Positions 33,604-46,023 of a stretch of DNA of 64,000 bases are shown piece after piece. Origin of the DNA: Dendrocalamus latiflorus. Lineage: Eukaryota > Streptophyta > Magnoliopsida > Poales > Poaceae. The stretch spans positions 21,946,565-22,010,564 of the forward strand of contig CM029671.1 in assembly GCA_017311315.1 (NCBI GenBank). Direction: 5' to 3'. Position 1 is the stretch's first letter. Each line of letters opens with the position of its first letter. Position numbers and translations under genes: made by a program. Under the pieces are notes generated by a model that saw only the letters and a program-made list of their open reading frames with translations, was not told the DNA's origin and did not search any database.

Positions 33604-35607
33604 TTACCACCCTTTGCCTATGAGCCACAACCAATCAAGAACAGCCCCACAAGATATGCCTGCCAAGAGGAAAAGCACAAGCAGGTTGCCCAAGGCATTT
33701 TGTTCTGGCCCCTGCACACACAAACAATATCATGTATATAATTTGAGCAAATGCTGCTAATAAAAACAAAAGCAATTCTGGTTTCAAAAGATTCACAAGC
33801 CAACCTTGTACCCTTTGGGCGCCTCAACGAGGACGCAGACGGTGAGATGCCCGTTGCTCAATCCAAGAAGCGCCGTTAACATGATCATCCAGCCCTGATC
33901 ACCGTACTTTGCTGCGTAGTAGAACGCAGGAATGAGCAGGAACCTTGAAATGACTGCAATTAGTAGCCCCTTCCTAGATGTGAGCTTGATTTGTTCAATC
34001 AGAGGCATGTATCTTCCAATCAGGTCCGATACATAGAAGATCGCGATCAAGACAAGGGCGTACCTGAATTGCGAATTGAAATAATGAACTATAAGTAACA
34101 AATGCCAATCGCCAGAATCAACAAGACGAATTAGAATAGGTTAGTACCAAGAACCCAAGCTGTGTGATCCGGTGTCTTCAGCGAGAAACCCTGGGAAAAT
34201 TGACAGTGTGAGGATATAGATCAGGAACATGTCCATGGCGTAGTCTACGTTCTGATGTAGTAACTGCTTGTTGCTTAAGCGTTCGGCAGGATCGGGATCT
34301 TCTTCAGCCTGACAAATTCATGATATATTCAGCATCTTGATATCTCTTTTCAACTGAAACATGATTTTCTATCGTTCAAGTGAATACCAACAGATTTTGG
34401 TGGCTTTTGATGCCACCAGCAGCAAGGTCAGCAGTGACCGTCAAAGACCCCTCGGAAGCGGCTTTTGAACGGTAGAATTTCACGATTGGCAACTTCGGGA
34501 AGACGAAAGCATATAGTAGAACACATAGCAGCTCAAAGAAGCATGATATTGAGGAGTACAACACTGCATCAATTAAGTAGGCCAAACAGATATATCAGTA
34601 ACTGGAGATTTCATAAATAAATGAGACAGATGCACCTCTGATTGCTGCAACATACCAGCCCCTTTGCGAAGGCCATCTCTTGAATTCTCGAAAACCGCTT
34701 TTGTAAAGAACCTCAATGCCGAGGTTATGGCACCTGATGCAGCCAGGCCGGCAAAAAAGGACTGAAAAATCCAAACATACATACCAAAGTACCAAACAAT
34801 TGCAATCTGTATTTTGTAAAAGAAATTATGATTGAAATTTTCTGATAAGCAACTTTTGTAACTGCAGTCGTGCGAAATAGCACCTGAATGAACTCCGGGC
34901 ACATCAAGGACAGATCGCCGGTCATCCCGCCTTGAACATGACCATCTGCTACACCAAAAGCAGCAGCGATGATGCATAAACCAATGAATGGTGCAATTCC
35001 GCCTCTCCCTGAAGTTGCAACATCCAGCTACAAACAGGGAAGAACACAAGAAGTTTGGTATTAGTAGTTCGTGGTTCACACAAGTATGTGCTGGTAATCA
35101 GCTGGGCTTACGATGATCACTGCAAATGAGCTCAAGAAGAATAACATGTATCCTGCCAAATTGCGTGCCCTGGTGTTGATCTTTGCCTCGTAATACGTGA
35201 ATAGAGCAGTTGTGGTGAGGACAAACGGCTGATAGATGAGAGTAATAACTCTTGTCGGATGGTACTTCTGCATTCACAAGGCATGAAATACCATCAGATT
35301 CCGTTTGCAGCAGTAACTTTGGCATATTTGGAGAACTGATGAAAAATGAATCACACACACAGATTCCTACCGGGAAGAGGTACACGTAGTAATCTTCAAT
35401 TGTAAGCATGCCGTTGAACCCAAAGAGGCATCCATTCCCCAGAAGCCAGCAGATGAAAATACCCCAGTACTTTCCCTATGGTCAGTATTCCAGTGTTGCA
35501 GAAACCAATATAAGTATGTGAGGAGATTATAACAAACCTTTTCAGTAGGCTGAATGAATGAATACCTTAGTTGTAGTTACTTCAGGGTCTTGTTTATCAA
35601 ATTGCAT
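33604..35607 (-). CDS. Equilibrative nucleoside transporter (ENT3-like), copy C, 418 aa
   Basis: Nine exons: 35566-35607, 35371-35475, 35112-35267, 34884-35027, 34656-34761, 34388-34563, 34148-34308, 33805-34063, 33604-33711. All introns are GT-AG, and exon lengths (42, 105, 156, 144, 106, 176, 161, 259, 108) equal those of copy A, giving 418 aa with 11 predicted helices. Motifs: WLLGNGCLFGFNGMLTIEDY, KYHPTRVITLIYQPF, GGMTGDLSLMCPEFIQ, SFFAGLAASGAITSALRFFT, FPKLPIVKFYRSKAASEGSL, LSIFPGFLAEDTGSHSLGSW, VCVLVEAPKGYK and LDWLWLIGKGW. Oddity: helix 1 has GFN where copy A has the usual AWN, and copy B shares GFN, so the Trp was lost before the B/C split. It is probably a plasma-membrane nucleoside carrier; substrate and direction are unknown. 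There is no frame damage. Confidence 0.92.
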
Positions 35608-37009
35608 GTTAAGTTCACTCTGATGGCCCTACAGATGAAGAAAACAAGAACTAGGAAGAGTGGCAGAAGATATGTAACTTTGAGTTGCATGCTTTTTTTA
35701 AAAAGGTTTGTCTTTTGACCAGTTGCTGCGGTAGTACCATAGTACAAACAACGGTAGTACCGCACCTGCTGCTTTTCAACAGTGGTACGGCTCTGAGTTT
35801 CTATATATTTTGAGTAGGGTTCCTATCCGAATCTTCATAACTTTATAGCTATCGGAGCAAAAGATAAGTGAATACTTAGAGAAAATTTTTTAAAACACCA
35901 TTCACCTTGCTCTGTTGCCATCTTTGTCCTACAGAGAGTACTTACCGTGATGGTGCTGTAAGATGAATAGCTGCCCATCGAGCACAAGAAGGGGGAAGAA
36001 ACAACTACTGACAAAAATCCAACAAGAAAAACAAGGGAACTAACAGAAAAAGAGAGCAATAATAGTACAGGGGCAAGATTAGAGAAAACAACGGTCACTC
36101 TCTTGGAAGGATCACTCGGAGGTTAAATGATCTAAGAAAAGAATTGTTTATATGCCAAGCAAATCACGTGGAAATATTATATACACCGTAGTCTTAGCCG
36201 TCAACACCATCAGCTGTGATCACAATCACATGATGCTGAGCCAGAAAAATCGGTGATAATAACGATGAAATGGATCAATTGTGCGGTGCCAAAGCTGAAG
36301 GAAAACTAGTGGAAATATATTAAGCCCCAAACCAATACAGTAGACCACAGTGACCTGTGTTCATCACATCTTGCCAGCTGAAGATAGTTGCAATGTTTTC
36401 CTTCTTCAGATTCAACAAGCTCTGGAGGACTCCTCCTTGCCAGCATGCAAGCCCGCAACTAGATATACGAATTCTCAATTCAATTAGTCTGGCAGCCGCA
36501 GCATGCACCTGACCTGTTCAGAAACGAACTCTGTTGTTGTGGTGCATCACTGATACTTTATGTTGTCTCTTTATAATTTTTTTCCTATCTCTAATCCACT
36601 CCACACTCATGTACTTTAACTTACCCTATCCGGGAACAATCTGAGCTTAACTTACACACACATTCCTTTAGTATTAGAGGTTTATATTTTTCCAGTGAAA
36701 ATCTGATCGGCTGCTGGAGGTTACTTACAGTATTAAGAATGTTCAGCCCTTTTCAGAAAGCATGCGAATGCAAAAAAAAAAAAAGGCACTTGTATAAGAG
36801 AAATAGAATGAAAATAATTGTTGGATACTTGGATGGAAACCATCAGAGAAATGCGCAGTCTGTCTTCTTTTTTTTTTCCCCAACAAACGAAGTTTCTGTC
36901 ATACCGACTAGTTCCAAGATTTCACAAAACCAAAGAAGAGATATTGCAATTCTGGCTTGTCTATGCGGGCATTAGCTGCTGATTTGGCAATGCGACACGA
37001 TACTTAGCT
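35608..37009. other. ENT-C upstream region and intergenic DNA
   Basis: No gene is recognised. It probably contains the ENT-C promoter and 5' UTR. I could not fix a TATA box. An A-run of about 17 nt lies at 36771-36784. Confidence 0.4.
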
Positions 37010-37441
37010 TGGTATGTGTTAATATGTGCCCGTCAACGCCTCTCCACCATATCTCAACACACATGGGTGAGCAAATTATTTGGGTATGACTTCAACATGG
37101 AATTCCGGCCAGGACATCAGAATGCAGCGGCTGATGCTCTCTCCCGGCGTGAGGAACCGGCAGTAACACTCTGCGCTACATCGTCGCCAACATTTGCTAT
37201 TTTCGATGACATTCGTGGCGAGATTGCCCCCTCCATCGACCTTGTGCACCCAGGTAGTCGCTGCCGGCTTGGTCCCTGGTTGATGGCCTTTTGCTGTATG
37301 ATGGCTGGGTATATTTACCCACGACGTCTCCTCTCTGGCCGCAAGTCCTCTCTGACGCTCATGATCAAGGCCATGAAGGAGTTCAGAAAACGTTGCATCG
37401 CTTCCGTGCTACCTTCTATCATCCTCAAGCTAACCAGATGC
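37010..37441 (+). pseudogene. Ty3/gypsy retrotransposon pol remnant (RNase H end to integrase start)
   Basis: The frame reads QRLSTISQHTWVSKLFGYDF, then PGHQNAAADALSRREEPA (end of RNase H), with a frameshift near 37255. It continues in another frame as LVDGLLLYDGWVYLP and DAHDQGHEGVQKTLHRFRAT, the His-containing start of the integrase zinc finger. It is truncated on both sides and abuts the ENT-D exon fragment. No LTR of its own is visible here. Confidence 0.85.
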
Positions 37442-37496
37442 AGCTTGGTGATTGATTGCATCCAAACGCCACCATACTAGATTTCCAATTTGATCG

Positions 37497-37576
37497 CCAT
37501 CCATTGCACATGAGCCACAGCCAACCAAGAATAGCGCCACAAAACAGGTCTGCCAAGAGGAAAAACACAAGCATGT
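37497..37576 (-). pseudogene. ENT-D fragment: 3' part of the last exon
   Basis: This aligns base for base with the last exon of copy C from the Trp-Leu-Trp-Leu tail upward (gagccacagccaaccaagaa versus gagccacaaccaatcaagaa). It is interrupted at 37577 by a retrotransposon LTR. The upstream half of the exon is gone. Together with 41477-41536 it marks a fourth ENT copy. Confidence 0.85.
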
Positions 37577-40328
37577 TGTAATACCACTAAATTTCAAAAG
37601 AGAGAATTAAGGGAAGAGAGGGGTGGTTTTTGCCGTCAGACCCATCGGCTTTTGGAACGCCGAATAAGTAACGCTCGCAGAGGTTCCCAGACCACCCAGG
37701 GACGGTCGGCACCGCCTAGAAAGCGACAAAAGTAGCGCTCTCAGGGGTTCCCAGACCGTCCAGGGCTGGTCGGCACCGTCTCGTGTTGTGGGTTTTCGTC
37801 ATTCGGCAGGAAACTCTATTCTTACCTGTTACCAATTTACCTGCCGTAGCAGAAGAGCACCCAACAGTATAGGGCTACCGCTGGACCAAAAAGCCCTTAG
37901 GGCTATAGCCAGCCAAGGCAAAAAGGGAGGGGTAGAAGCGACATTTCGCAGCGAAAGGGATGGCCATGCCTCTTAAGTAGATAAGACAACACAGCCACCT
38001 TTTCCTGCTCCACTCCCTACCTCAGCCACAAATCCAAGCAACATCATTTCACTCCCCCCAGCCGAGAGACAAAGAGGGAAGGCAAGGAGGGCAAGAAGAG
38101 AGGAGGCCCGAAGGGACCTAGAAGGGCAGGCGCGAGAGGACGGCATCGACGGCAGCAGAGGACGCCGGCGACCGCCGAACTCACGCCAAGCTAACCCTAG
38201 AGTACATCCACCATCCCCTCCACAACCCTTAAGAGCAGCACCGAGCACCCGCGCACACTAGTAGCTAAAACAAGTTAGAGTAGAAGGGAGAGGAGGGAGA
38301 CTTCCCTGGTAGGAGTGGCCGGCCGGCGAAGGAGCCGTGGCCGACAAGCTCGAATCATCCGGGACCGAGGCCGAGCGCCGACCTTCGCTCGCGCAAGGGT
38401 TGGCGGCCTGGGGCTGGTGAGCTGAAGCCAGGGGGCGACGTTGTCGGTGGCGGGTGGTGGTGCAGGCGACCAAGGGCGGCGGCCGTTGGCCGTGTCAACC
38501 GGGCGGCGGCACCTAGCGCCCCATCGCTGCGCGCACGCCAGGGGAGGCGGATCCGAGGCGGAGCAAGGGAGGCGTGCAGGCGGCGGCAACGAGCCCAATG
38601 ACCGACGGCGGAGGCGGCCGGATCCGTCCACGGCCGACCGGAACCGAGTGGGGAGGAGGGGAGTAGGCGGCGGCCGGCAGCATAGTGGCGGCGGATCCGC
38701 CCTTGCCCGGCTGGATCTGCCCACGGCCGGCCGGATTTGGGAGGCGGAGGGTGGCGGGAGTGGCCGGGCTGTGGCCGGCCGGACCTGAGGGAGGAGCGGC
38801 GCCAGAGGGGGAGGCCTTCGGCCGGGGGAAAAATTGCTCCCCTGCCCCAAAGTTTAATGGCGTTTGCTCATTTGCCCCATGATGTCTCACTGACATGCGG
38901 GTCCAGGGCCCACATGTCAATGAGACATCATGGGGCAAATGAGCAAATGCCATTAAACTTTGGGGCACATGAGCAAATCCCCCTCGGCCGGGAGGAGGAA
39001 GAGAGGAGGAGGCGAGCGGCTTCGGCCAGGAAGGAGGAAGGGAGAGGAAGAGCCAGAAAAGAAAAAGAAGGGGTGCGGCTGAATGGGGAAAAGAAGAGAG
39101 GGAAAAAAAGAGAAGAAAAGGAAAGAAAAGAGGAGAGAAAAAAAAGAGGAGAAAAAGAAAAAAAGAGAGAAAGGGTTTCGGTGGCATGCGCAGTGGATCC
39201 CATAGTTTTGAGTGGCCTGTCGTGAGTCTCGAGTCGCGTGCGTAGTGCCGACATCGTCCGTACGCATGCGCATATTATTACAACGATTTGAGTCGAGTTA
39301 ATTGCCTGTTCAGGTGAAGGTCCAGGATCGACGCCGCCCGCACGACACTCCACTTCGTTTGGTTAACAGGCAAGTACATGGTAGAGCGGTAGACCAAGGT
39401 TTATGAATATGCGATGTTTCCCTGTTATGATAATATTTATGTGGAAATGTGTTGATTGCATGATATCTATGTGGAAATGTGATGTTTACATGGCATAAGG
39501 TTGCATGGTAAATGATGGCAATGATGATAGAGTGAGGTAGGCAATGATGCTTATCTGCTAATAATGTTAATGATGAGCGTGATTATGATCATGGGCATAT
39601 GCATTTGCATGAGGAGCACTCAAGAGTGAGGGCGGTGAGAAAGTCCCTAGCTATGAGTAAAGCTAGTGGACTAATCCGGAGTGCTCTTGAGTAAGACCTA
39701 CTTCGGTAGGCCTCTACGGGAGTGGAGGGGTCCCGTGCCTATGAGGGCGGGCCCACGATGGGTGAACATCGACGGGTGTTCACTCGGCAGTACCGGTACT
39801 TGCAATGTGAAGAGCAAAAGAGCATGTAGAGTAATGATGCATTGCATTGATGGCATGGCAATGTTTGGCTAAGAGGATGATGATAGTATATGTGGATTAT
39901 GTTTTACTTATGTTGGTAGTGTCTATTGCTCTATTCTGTACTTGTTGAGTCTTCGGACTCACCCTTGCTTCGTTGATGTTTTTAGGTGACCGCTGAGGAT
40001 GACATGCACGGGCGGAAGTAGCACATGAACAATATGCACGAACCAGCATCACTCCTTGAATTACCCTTTTGTCACCTTATTTTAGTCTCTAATAGGGTGC
40101 TAGAGTGAGGACTAAACGAAACTAAACCTATGTTGTTTGTGCTCGCTGCTACCTTACTAAATTAGTGTTGGCTTAATTTTTAAGTACTCGCTAAAAATGC
40201 AACGATGTATCTGAACGCTGTGATATAAGTAATTCTAGTATTGGCTTCAATTCTTCTGGAGTTGATAATTTGGTTTGAGTATGAAGTGGTGGTAGCATTC
40301 TGGCCCAGAGGGTGGGCGGGGTGTTACA
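37577..40328 (+). mobile_element. 5' LTR (2752 bp) of an LTR retrotransposon
   Basis: It begins TGTAATACCACT and ends GGGGTGTTACA, is co-linear with the solo LTR at 29701, and is followed at 40330 by a primer-binding site. It is longer than the solo LTR partly because it holds a 123-bp foldback MITE (38844-38966). It inserted into the last exon of ENT-D. No 3' LTR is found, since the right part of the element is deleted. Confidence 0.88.
38844..38966. mobile_element. 123-bp foldback MITE, copy 2, nested in the LTR
   Basis: It has the same length and design as 25035-25157, with only a few differences. It interrupts the GC-rich centre of the LTR, and the solo LTR lacks it. Confidence 0.85.
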
Positions 40329-40329
40329 G

Positions 40330-40342
40330 TTGGTATCAGAGC
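40330..40342 (+). other. Primer-binding site (initiator tRNA-Met type)
   Basis: ttggtatcagagc lies one base after the LTR end. TGGTATCAGAGC is the standard plant sequence complementary to the 3' end of initiator tRNA-Met used to prime reverse transcription. Confidence 0.9.
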
Positions 40343-41476
40343 GGGCTTTAGGTCCGTGGTATAGAAATTTGGTAATTTAGGTTAGTTAATCAACTAAAAT
40401 TTGACTTAGGCCTAATAATGAAATTAAAATTGACACACTGGTGCACCATAGGTTGGGGAATGGGTTTTACATTGCATTTACGCTTTCGCAGCCTTGATGT
40501 TGATTTGTGCTGTTGAAATAGATGTTTGTGAGCTAGCTGTGTGATTGGCTATCTATCTTGAACAGAGATGCCGAGAGCTAGATGACGCGGACGTATGCAC
40601 AGTAGGATGGGATTTGGGTCAAGCATTGCATTTTCGCTTCTGTTAGTCATGTTGTTGATTTGCAATGCTTGATGTGGATGCTTGTGAGTTGATAGCAAGC
40701 ATTTGAACTGGTTATTTGTGTGTCCTACGGGACTTTGCCATGACTGTGTCGTGTACCGATGCAGTAAAGACTGAGACCGTGGGCACTGGAGAGGCCTGGT
40801 CATCTTGCCAATTGTGGCATTGGAGTAACGATGTTTTGCTTCAGTTTCGGGAAGTTGGTTCCCTTTGGTTAGCAACTTGTTGAGTTGTGTGGTAAATACC
40901 AGATAGTGGGGAGTGTACCATGCAAGTCTGGTGTTCGGGAGAATTTTGATTATAAGAATGATTGGAGTAACTTGCATGATGAGACCAATAACTCTTGTTA
41001 GAGAAGGCAAAATCCAATAGTGGTTGAAGTGTTGGATTAGGCGTATGTGGGATTCGGTGGTTAAAGTAACAAGTTGGTAGGACATGGTATTCTAAATTGT
41101 GAGAACCTAGGAGAGTAATTAACTTTAGTTATGGTGGTGGGATCAAAGATGATTTGAACCCAATGAGGATTTAGTAGTAACATGAGAAGTAGCGGTGTAA
41201 AGCATATCCATTTCTGTTTAATAGTTGGATTTGAATTATTGGTGAACAAGTAGGTGATTATAGTTGCTTAGACTGTTGAGCCACATCGAATGACTGGTAT
41301 CATGATGGTCCCAATCGATTAGCCCAATCGTGCAATCTAGGCATGCTAAGAAGTGTGCTAATTTATTATTTTGATGGAAAATCCCACATCTGGAGTTAAC
41401 CTTTCAATTGATAATAGGCGAAGGATTATAAAGCTAAGTCTGCTAATCCCGCACCATGAGTCTGCTAATCTCTAGT
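40343..41476. other. Internal leader of the truncated LTR retrotransposon
   Basis: No gag or pol homology was seen. It is presumably the untranslated leader. The element is cut off somewhere before 41477, where ENT-D sequence resumes. Confidence 0.55.
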
Positions 41477-41536
41477 TAGGACGCATACGGTGAGGTATCC
41501 ATTGCTCAGCACAAGGAACGACGTTAGCATGATCAT
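41477..41536 (-). pseudogene. ENT-D fragment: part of exon 8
   Basis: The minus strand reads MIMLTSFLVLSNGYLTVCVL without a stop, equal to the AKYGDQGWMIMLTALLGLSNGHLTVCVL region of copy C. It is in the right order and orientation relative to 37497-37576, so one gene was split and then partly deleted. Confidence 0.85.
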
Positions 41537-42193
41537 TGTGTGCATGCCTGTCCAAGTGGCCAGCATGCAGGGACGGGAGGGCGTCTCGCGCGGCGCCCAC
41601 TTGTCGCTGCTCTAGCATGGCGGAGCGCCTCGTCTTCGTCGCCGGTGTTGACCGTCGGAGAAGTCGAAGGCGAGCGGTCGTGGTCGTTGCGGTTGGATTG
41701 GGGCATTGGGCTGGACGTTTTTTATTTCCAGGCCCAATTGAAGTAGGCTTCTATTCAAGGCTAGGATCCTTCCTGGGCTGGGGTTTGGAAAAAAGGCTTC
41801 CACTTTCCGCTGGGATTAAGCCGGACAGCACAGAATCAGGGCCCATCCAAGGACGGCCATACCATAACGGGAAGGTCTTTACCCTTGACCACCGTCGGCT
41901 CCAGCATTGACACGGTCCAGATCAGACGCAGCTCACCCAAATCTCCCATTAAATGCACATCGTACGATCTCACCCGTCCAATGGAAATCGAACGGTGAGA
42001 GCGCCCTCCACGATCTTAATTATCTACCTATTTTTTTAGGGAGATGGTGGACCCCACCTTGCCACTCCTCTCCTCTTAACCCCACCCCCCCTGTCTATCT
42101 CGCAGAGCCAGTACCCGCACTCTCCCCACTTTGATCTGCCGAAATCCCAATCCCTTCCACGCCTCGCCGGAACCCTAGCCCTCCGCCGCCGCC
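41537..42193. other. Upstream region of the WRC/RING gene
   Basis: This is the promoter and 5' UTR side of the + strand gene at 42194. No clear TATA box or other site was found. The short frames here have no homology. Confidence 0.4.
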
Positions 42194-45100
42194 ATGCCGC
42201 CGCGCCGCACCAAGGGCAAGGGCAAGGGCAGGGGCAGGGGCAAACCCAAACCCAAAGCCACCGACTCCGAGCCTGTAGAGGAGGCCGTTGAGGCCGAGGT
42301 CGACGGGGAGGACGCGAAGACCGAAGAGGAGGCCACCGAGGCTGAGGCCGACGCCGAGGATGCCCAGGAGGAGGGTGCTGAGAGCGGGGCCGATGATATG
42401 GATGCCGAGGCCAAGGAGGAAGCCGCCGAGAACAAAGCGGAGATGGATACGGAACACGAAGCGGAAGCCGACGAGACCAAGGCCGAGGAGATGGATGCCG
42501 AATCTGAAGCGGGAGCGGCCGCGGCCGAGACAAATACCAAAGCGGAGGTGGCGGATGCCGAGGCTGAAGAGGAAGTCGCCGAGAGTGACTCGGAGCGCGA
42601 AGCAGATGCTGAGGACGCTGATCCAGAAGCCGAAGCAGAGGAGACCGAGGGCGAGAATGAAGAGGAAGCCGCCGGGACCGAGGGCGAGAATGAAGAGGAA
42701 GCCGCCGGGACTGAGGGCGAGAACGAAGACGAAGCCGCCGAGACCGGCGGCGAGAATGAAGACGAAGGCGCGGACTCCGATCCCGAAGGTGAGGGCACCG
42801 ACGCGGAGCCCGATGCTGTGGAAGAATCCCCTCCGTCTCCTCGAGCCCGCCGCCGCCGCCGCAAGCGAGCGGCCGCTCCCGACCCGTCTCCCGAGGATGA
42901 CGAGGCGGAGGAGGGGACCCCTGGGCCACCTCGTCGGCGGCGCCGTCGCAAGGCAGGGGACCGCGGCGATTCTCCGCCGCCACTTCCGGACCACCTCCGG
43001 TGCCGCCGAAGTGATGGGAAGAAGTGGCGCTGCCAAGCCCGCGCACTCCCCACCGTCAGCTTCTGCGAGTACCACTACGCGAAGGCCAACAAGGGCAAGA
43101 AGCCGCCAGCGGACGGGGAGGTCCTTGCTGTCGCTCTCCAACGGCAGAAGAAGAACAAGAGGAAGGGAAGGAGGAACATGAATCCTCCGCCGGCATCACC
43201 TCCGGCAGCCACAAGCGATCTGACAAGGGATCTCCCGAACGGACTGATGACAATCTCGCCGGGGAGCAGCGGGCCTGCTGCCTTGGGGCTGCCTTCGCCT
43301 GTGATGACAAAGGTTGGAGTGGACATTCCCGTGCCAATCCAGCGGTGCTACCGTTCCAAGAATGCTGAGCCATTGCCCGTTGGCCCTGTGAAGGTCACCA
43401 AGCTAATCTTTAATTGTTCTCGGTTGATGGTTTTATTTGCATTTGTAGTTTTGTGCCGGTCCATGCTTATTGCTGAGGTTTGTGTGGGATTAGATTGTTC
43501 CTCGTGCAATGAGTATGACAAAGGCTGCACAGATGACATGTCATCGTTGCGGGATGAAGAAGGCAGCACGCATTGTCAAGTGCAAGAACTGCGACAAGTG
43601 CTTCTGCAACAGCTGCATCAATAAATGGTTAGTTCAGAATTTGTTTCAGTTTTTTATTTTCTTGCTTAGCTGCCTTGCATGTTGCTGCATCATGATTCAT
43701 GAATTCATGATTAAGTTATGCATAGAGTTAAGTATTAGTTTTCAACTCTCAAGTAACGAGAACTTGGTTGATCCTAACTAAGTAACTAGAATAATGATTC
43801 ATCTAGTTTTACATTTGCATGCTATTTAGTTTTTTAGCGGTTGCAGAGGAGGTGGGACTGAGAAGCGGGGGGATGCATTTGCTTGAGGTTATGAAATATA
43901 TTCCTGTGTAGTTGTGAAATGTGAATAATCGACTTTTAGGTGTGCATGCTATTCCAGTTTGATTAGTGATTATAGAGGAGGAAGTAGAGACAAACATTTG
44001 CTTCACTTTATGAACTACATTCCTGCATGGTTGTGCGAAGCTCCTGTTCTTCATGCTAGGCCTTAGTATAATTTTGCATAAGTGGGAATTTCTTTCTATG
44101 GCATCCTGAACTACCAGTAATAGGTGATAGTTTATTGTGCTATGTAGATTACATCATTACGATCTTTGATCTGATCTTAGCTGTGAGATAAAAGACACTC
44201 ATATTTCATTTGTTCCATGTTTGTTTCAAATAGCAGATATTGTTTGTGCCACAGCTGATTGATTTATTGTTTTGGACATTGGCTAATCAGTGTCAGAAGT
44301 AAAGACCTGAAATGTGCTTACATTTTCCCAAATCAAAGATAGTATCAGATTTAGGGGATGTTGGGATAGATGCCACCATTTGCCACACATTTTTTGCCTG
44401 CTTGTGGCAGCCAAGTTGGTTGCCAGAAGCTAGGAAAATTTTGATTAGTAAATTTGCTCCATGCCATCACAATCGTCGCAGAATTGAGAAATACCATCTC
44501 AAAGGAGGTTGACTTCACAATGCCATCGCAAAGACCCAAAGATCTGGAAAATGCCATCACCATCAATTTTTCAGTTACAATGGTGTGCAATGGCCATTCT
44601 ACCCTCATTATTTCTTTTTCATTTCTTTCTTTTTTTCTTTTTATTAGGGCTGGTTCCACCTATCATTCTATCACATCATCTCCCATCCATATCTCTATTC
44701 CAGAATGAAAGAATGAAGGGGGAGAGAGGGAGGGATGGAGGAGGGAGGCCACTGGGGCAGAGCTGTCATTTATGAGATTTTCCCTCACCAATATGAATGT
44801 TAACGAAGCCCATGGGTGGAAAATGTGACAACGATGGCATTTTCCAGATTTTTTGTCTTTGCTATGGTATTTTGAAATGAGGTCCGATTGCCATATTTTC
44901 AACTCTACGATGATTGTGATGGCACGGAGCAAATTTACTCAATTTTGACAAAGCAATGTGCATATGACTACAAGGCTAGGATTTTAAGAAAGTACATAAC
45001 ACCATAATTGTGGCAACGAACCAAACAATGGACACAAAAACTCAAAAGTTGTCTAACTCGATTGTGGCAAAGTGTGGCTCCAAACAAAACATGCCCTTAC

Positions 45101-45986
45101 TTTGGAGCTGTCCTTGCCTAATTCTCACATTTCTCTATTTTATATTTGGGGATACTACCGTGGAGATTTAATTTTCATTTTCTTGTTTGCCCTAGACGAC
45201 TTTAGGAAACCATTTCTTTTTTTATATATAAAAAAGTTACACCATTGCATAATACCAAGGTGAAGATGGTATCATATTAACATAGATGTCACGACCCAGT
45301 GGTGCGTTTGCTGTTCTTAATATAATTTATTGAGGATGTCTCCAGTTGCTTTCTTATTCAACTGTTCTTCCCTTGGTTATACGTAAAAAATCTTTTTTTT
45401 GTTCAGCAGACAACATTGTCATGCATAATACTGTGGATAGGTTGCTTGTTTCAACTTCTAGTGTATAATTCAAGCATCCCTAAGCACCATCATGGAAAGT
45501 GGCTGGCATTGTATTTGACTGGCTAACGTTGTCTCCCTTATTTTTCGATGGGGGAAGGGATTAGGAAGAAATAAACTTTTGGACCATTCACATCACACCA
45601 ATCTTAGTTGAATGTTATAAAAAAGCTAAAATCATAACTCATAGTTTATCCAGTTGATGCTGAAATTTAAAGCTTTTCATGATAGGTAAATGGTCCGTGC
45701 CCATTTTGCTCGATTAGCGCTTAAAGTCGTAACCACAAATAGAGCACAGATACCGATTTCATCGTATAAATGCTTATCCAAATGGTTATGTTCCTTTTGC
45801 TTTAGATATAGACCTAGTATTCATGGGGAGCACAATATAGATACTGCATATAAAGCTTATATTAGGGTAAACATAGCAAGGCAGAGTAGTACCATATATT
45901 TAATTGTCATGGATGCGGTCTTGGGTTCACTCATTATTCCAGAAAGTAAGATCAGGAGAAAATGTTATACTTAGGAGGAAATGAGT

Positions 45987-46023
<37 letters not shown>

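Noticed and set aside
40330..40342. tRNA-Met gene fragment
   Set aside because: Only the 3'-complementary segment is present, directly after an LTR end, so it is a primer-binding site.
42036..43141. Antisense frames of about 290-350 codons over the WRC gene
   Set aside because: They are mirror images of the acidic repeat tract and show only Ser/Arg/Leu repeats.
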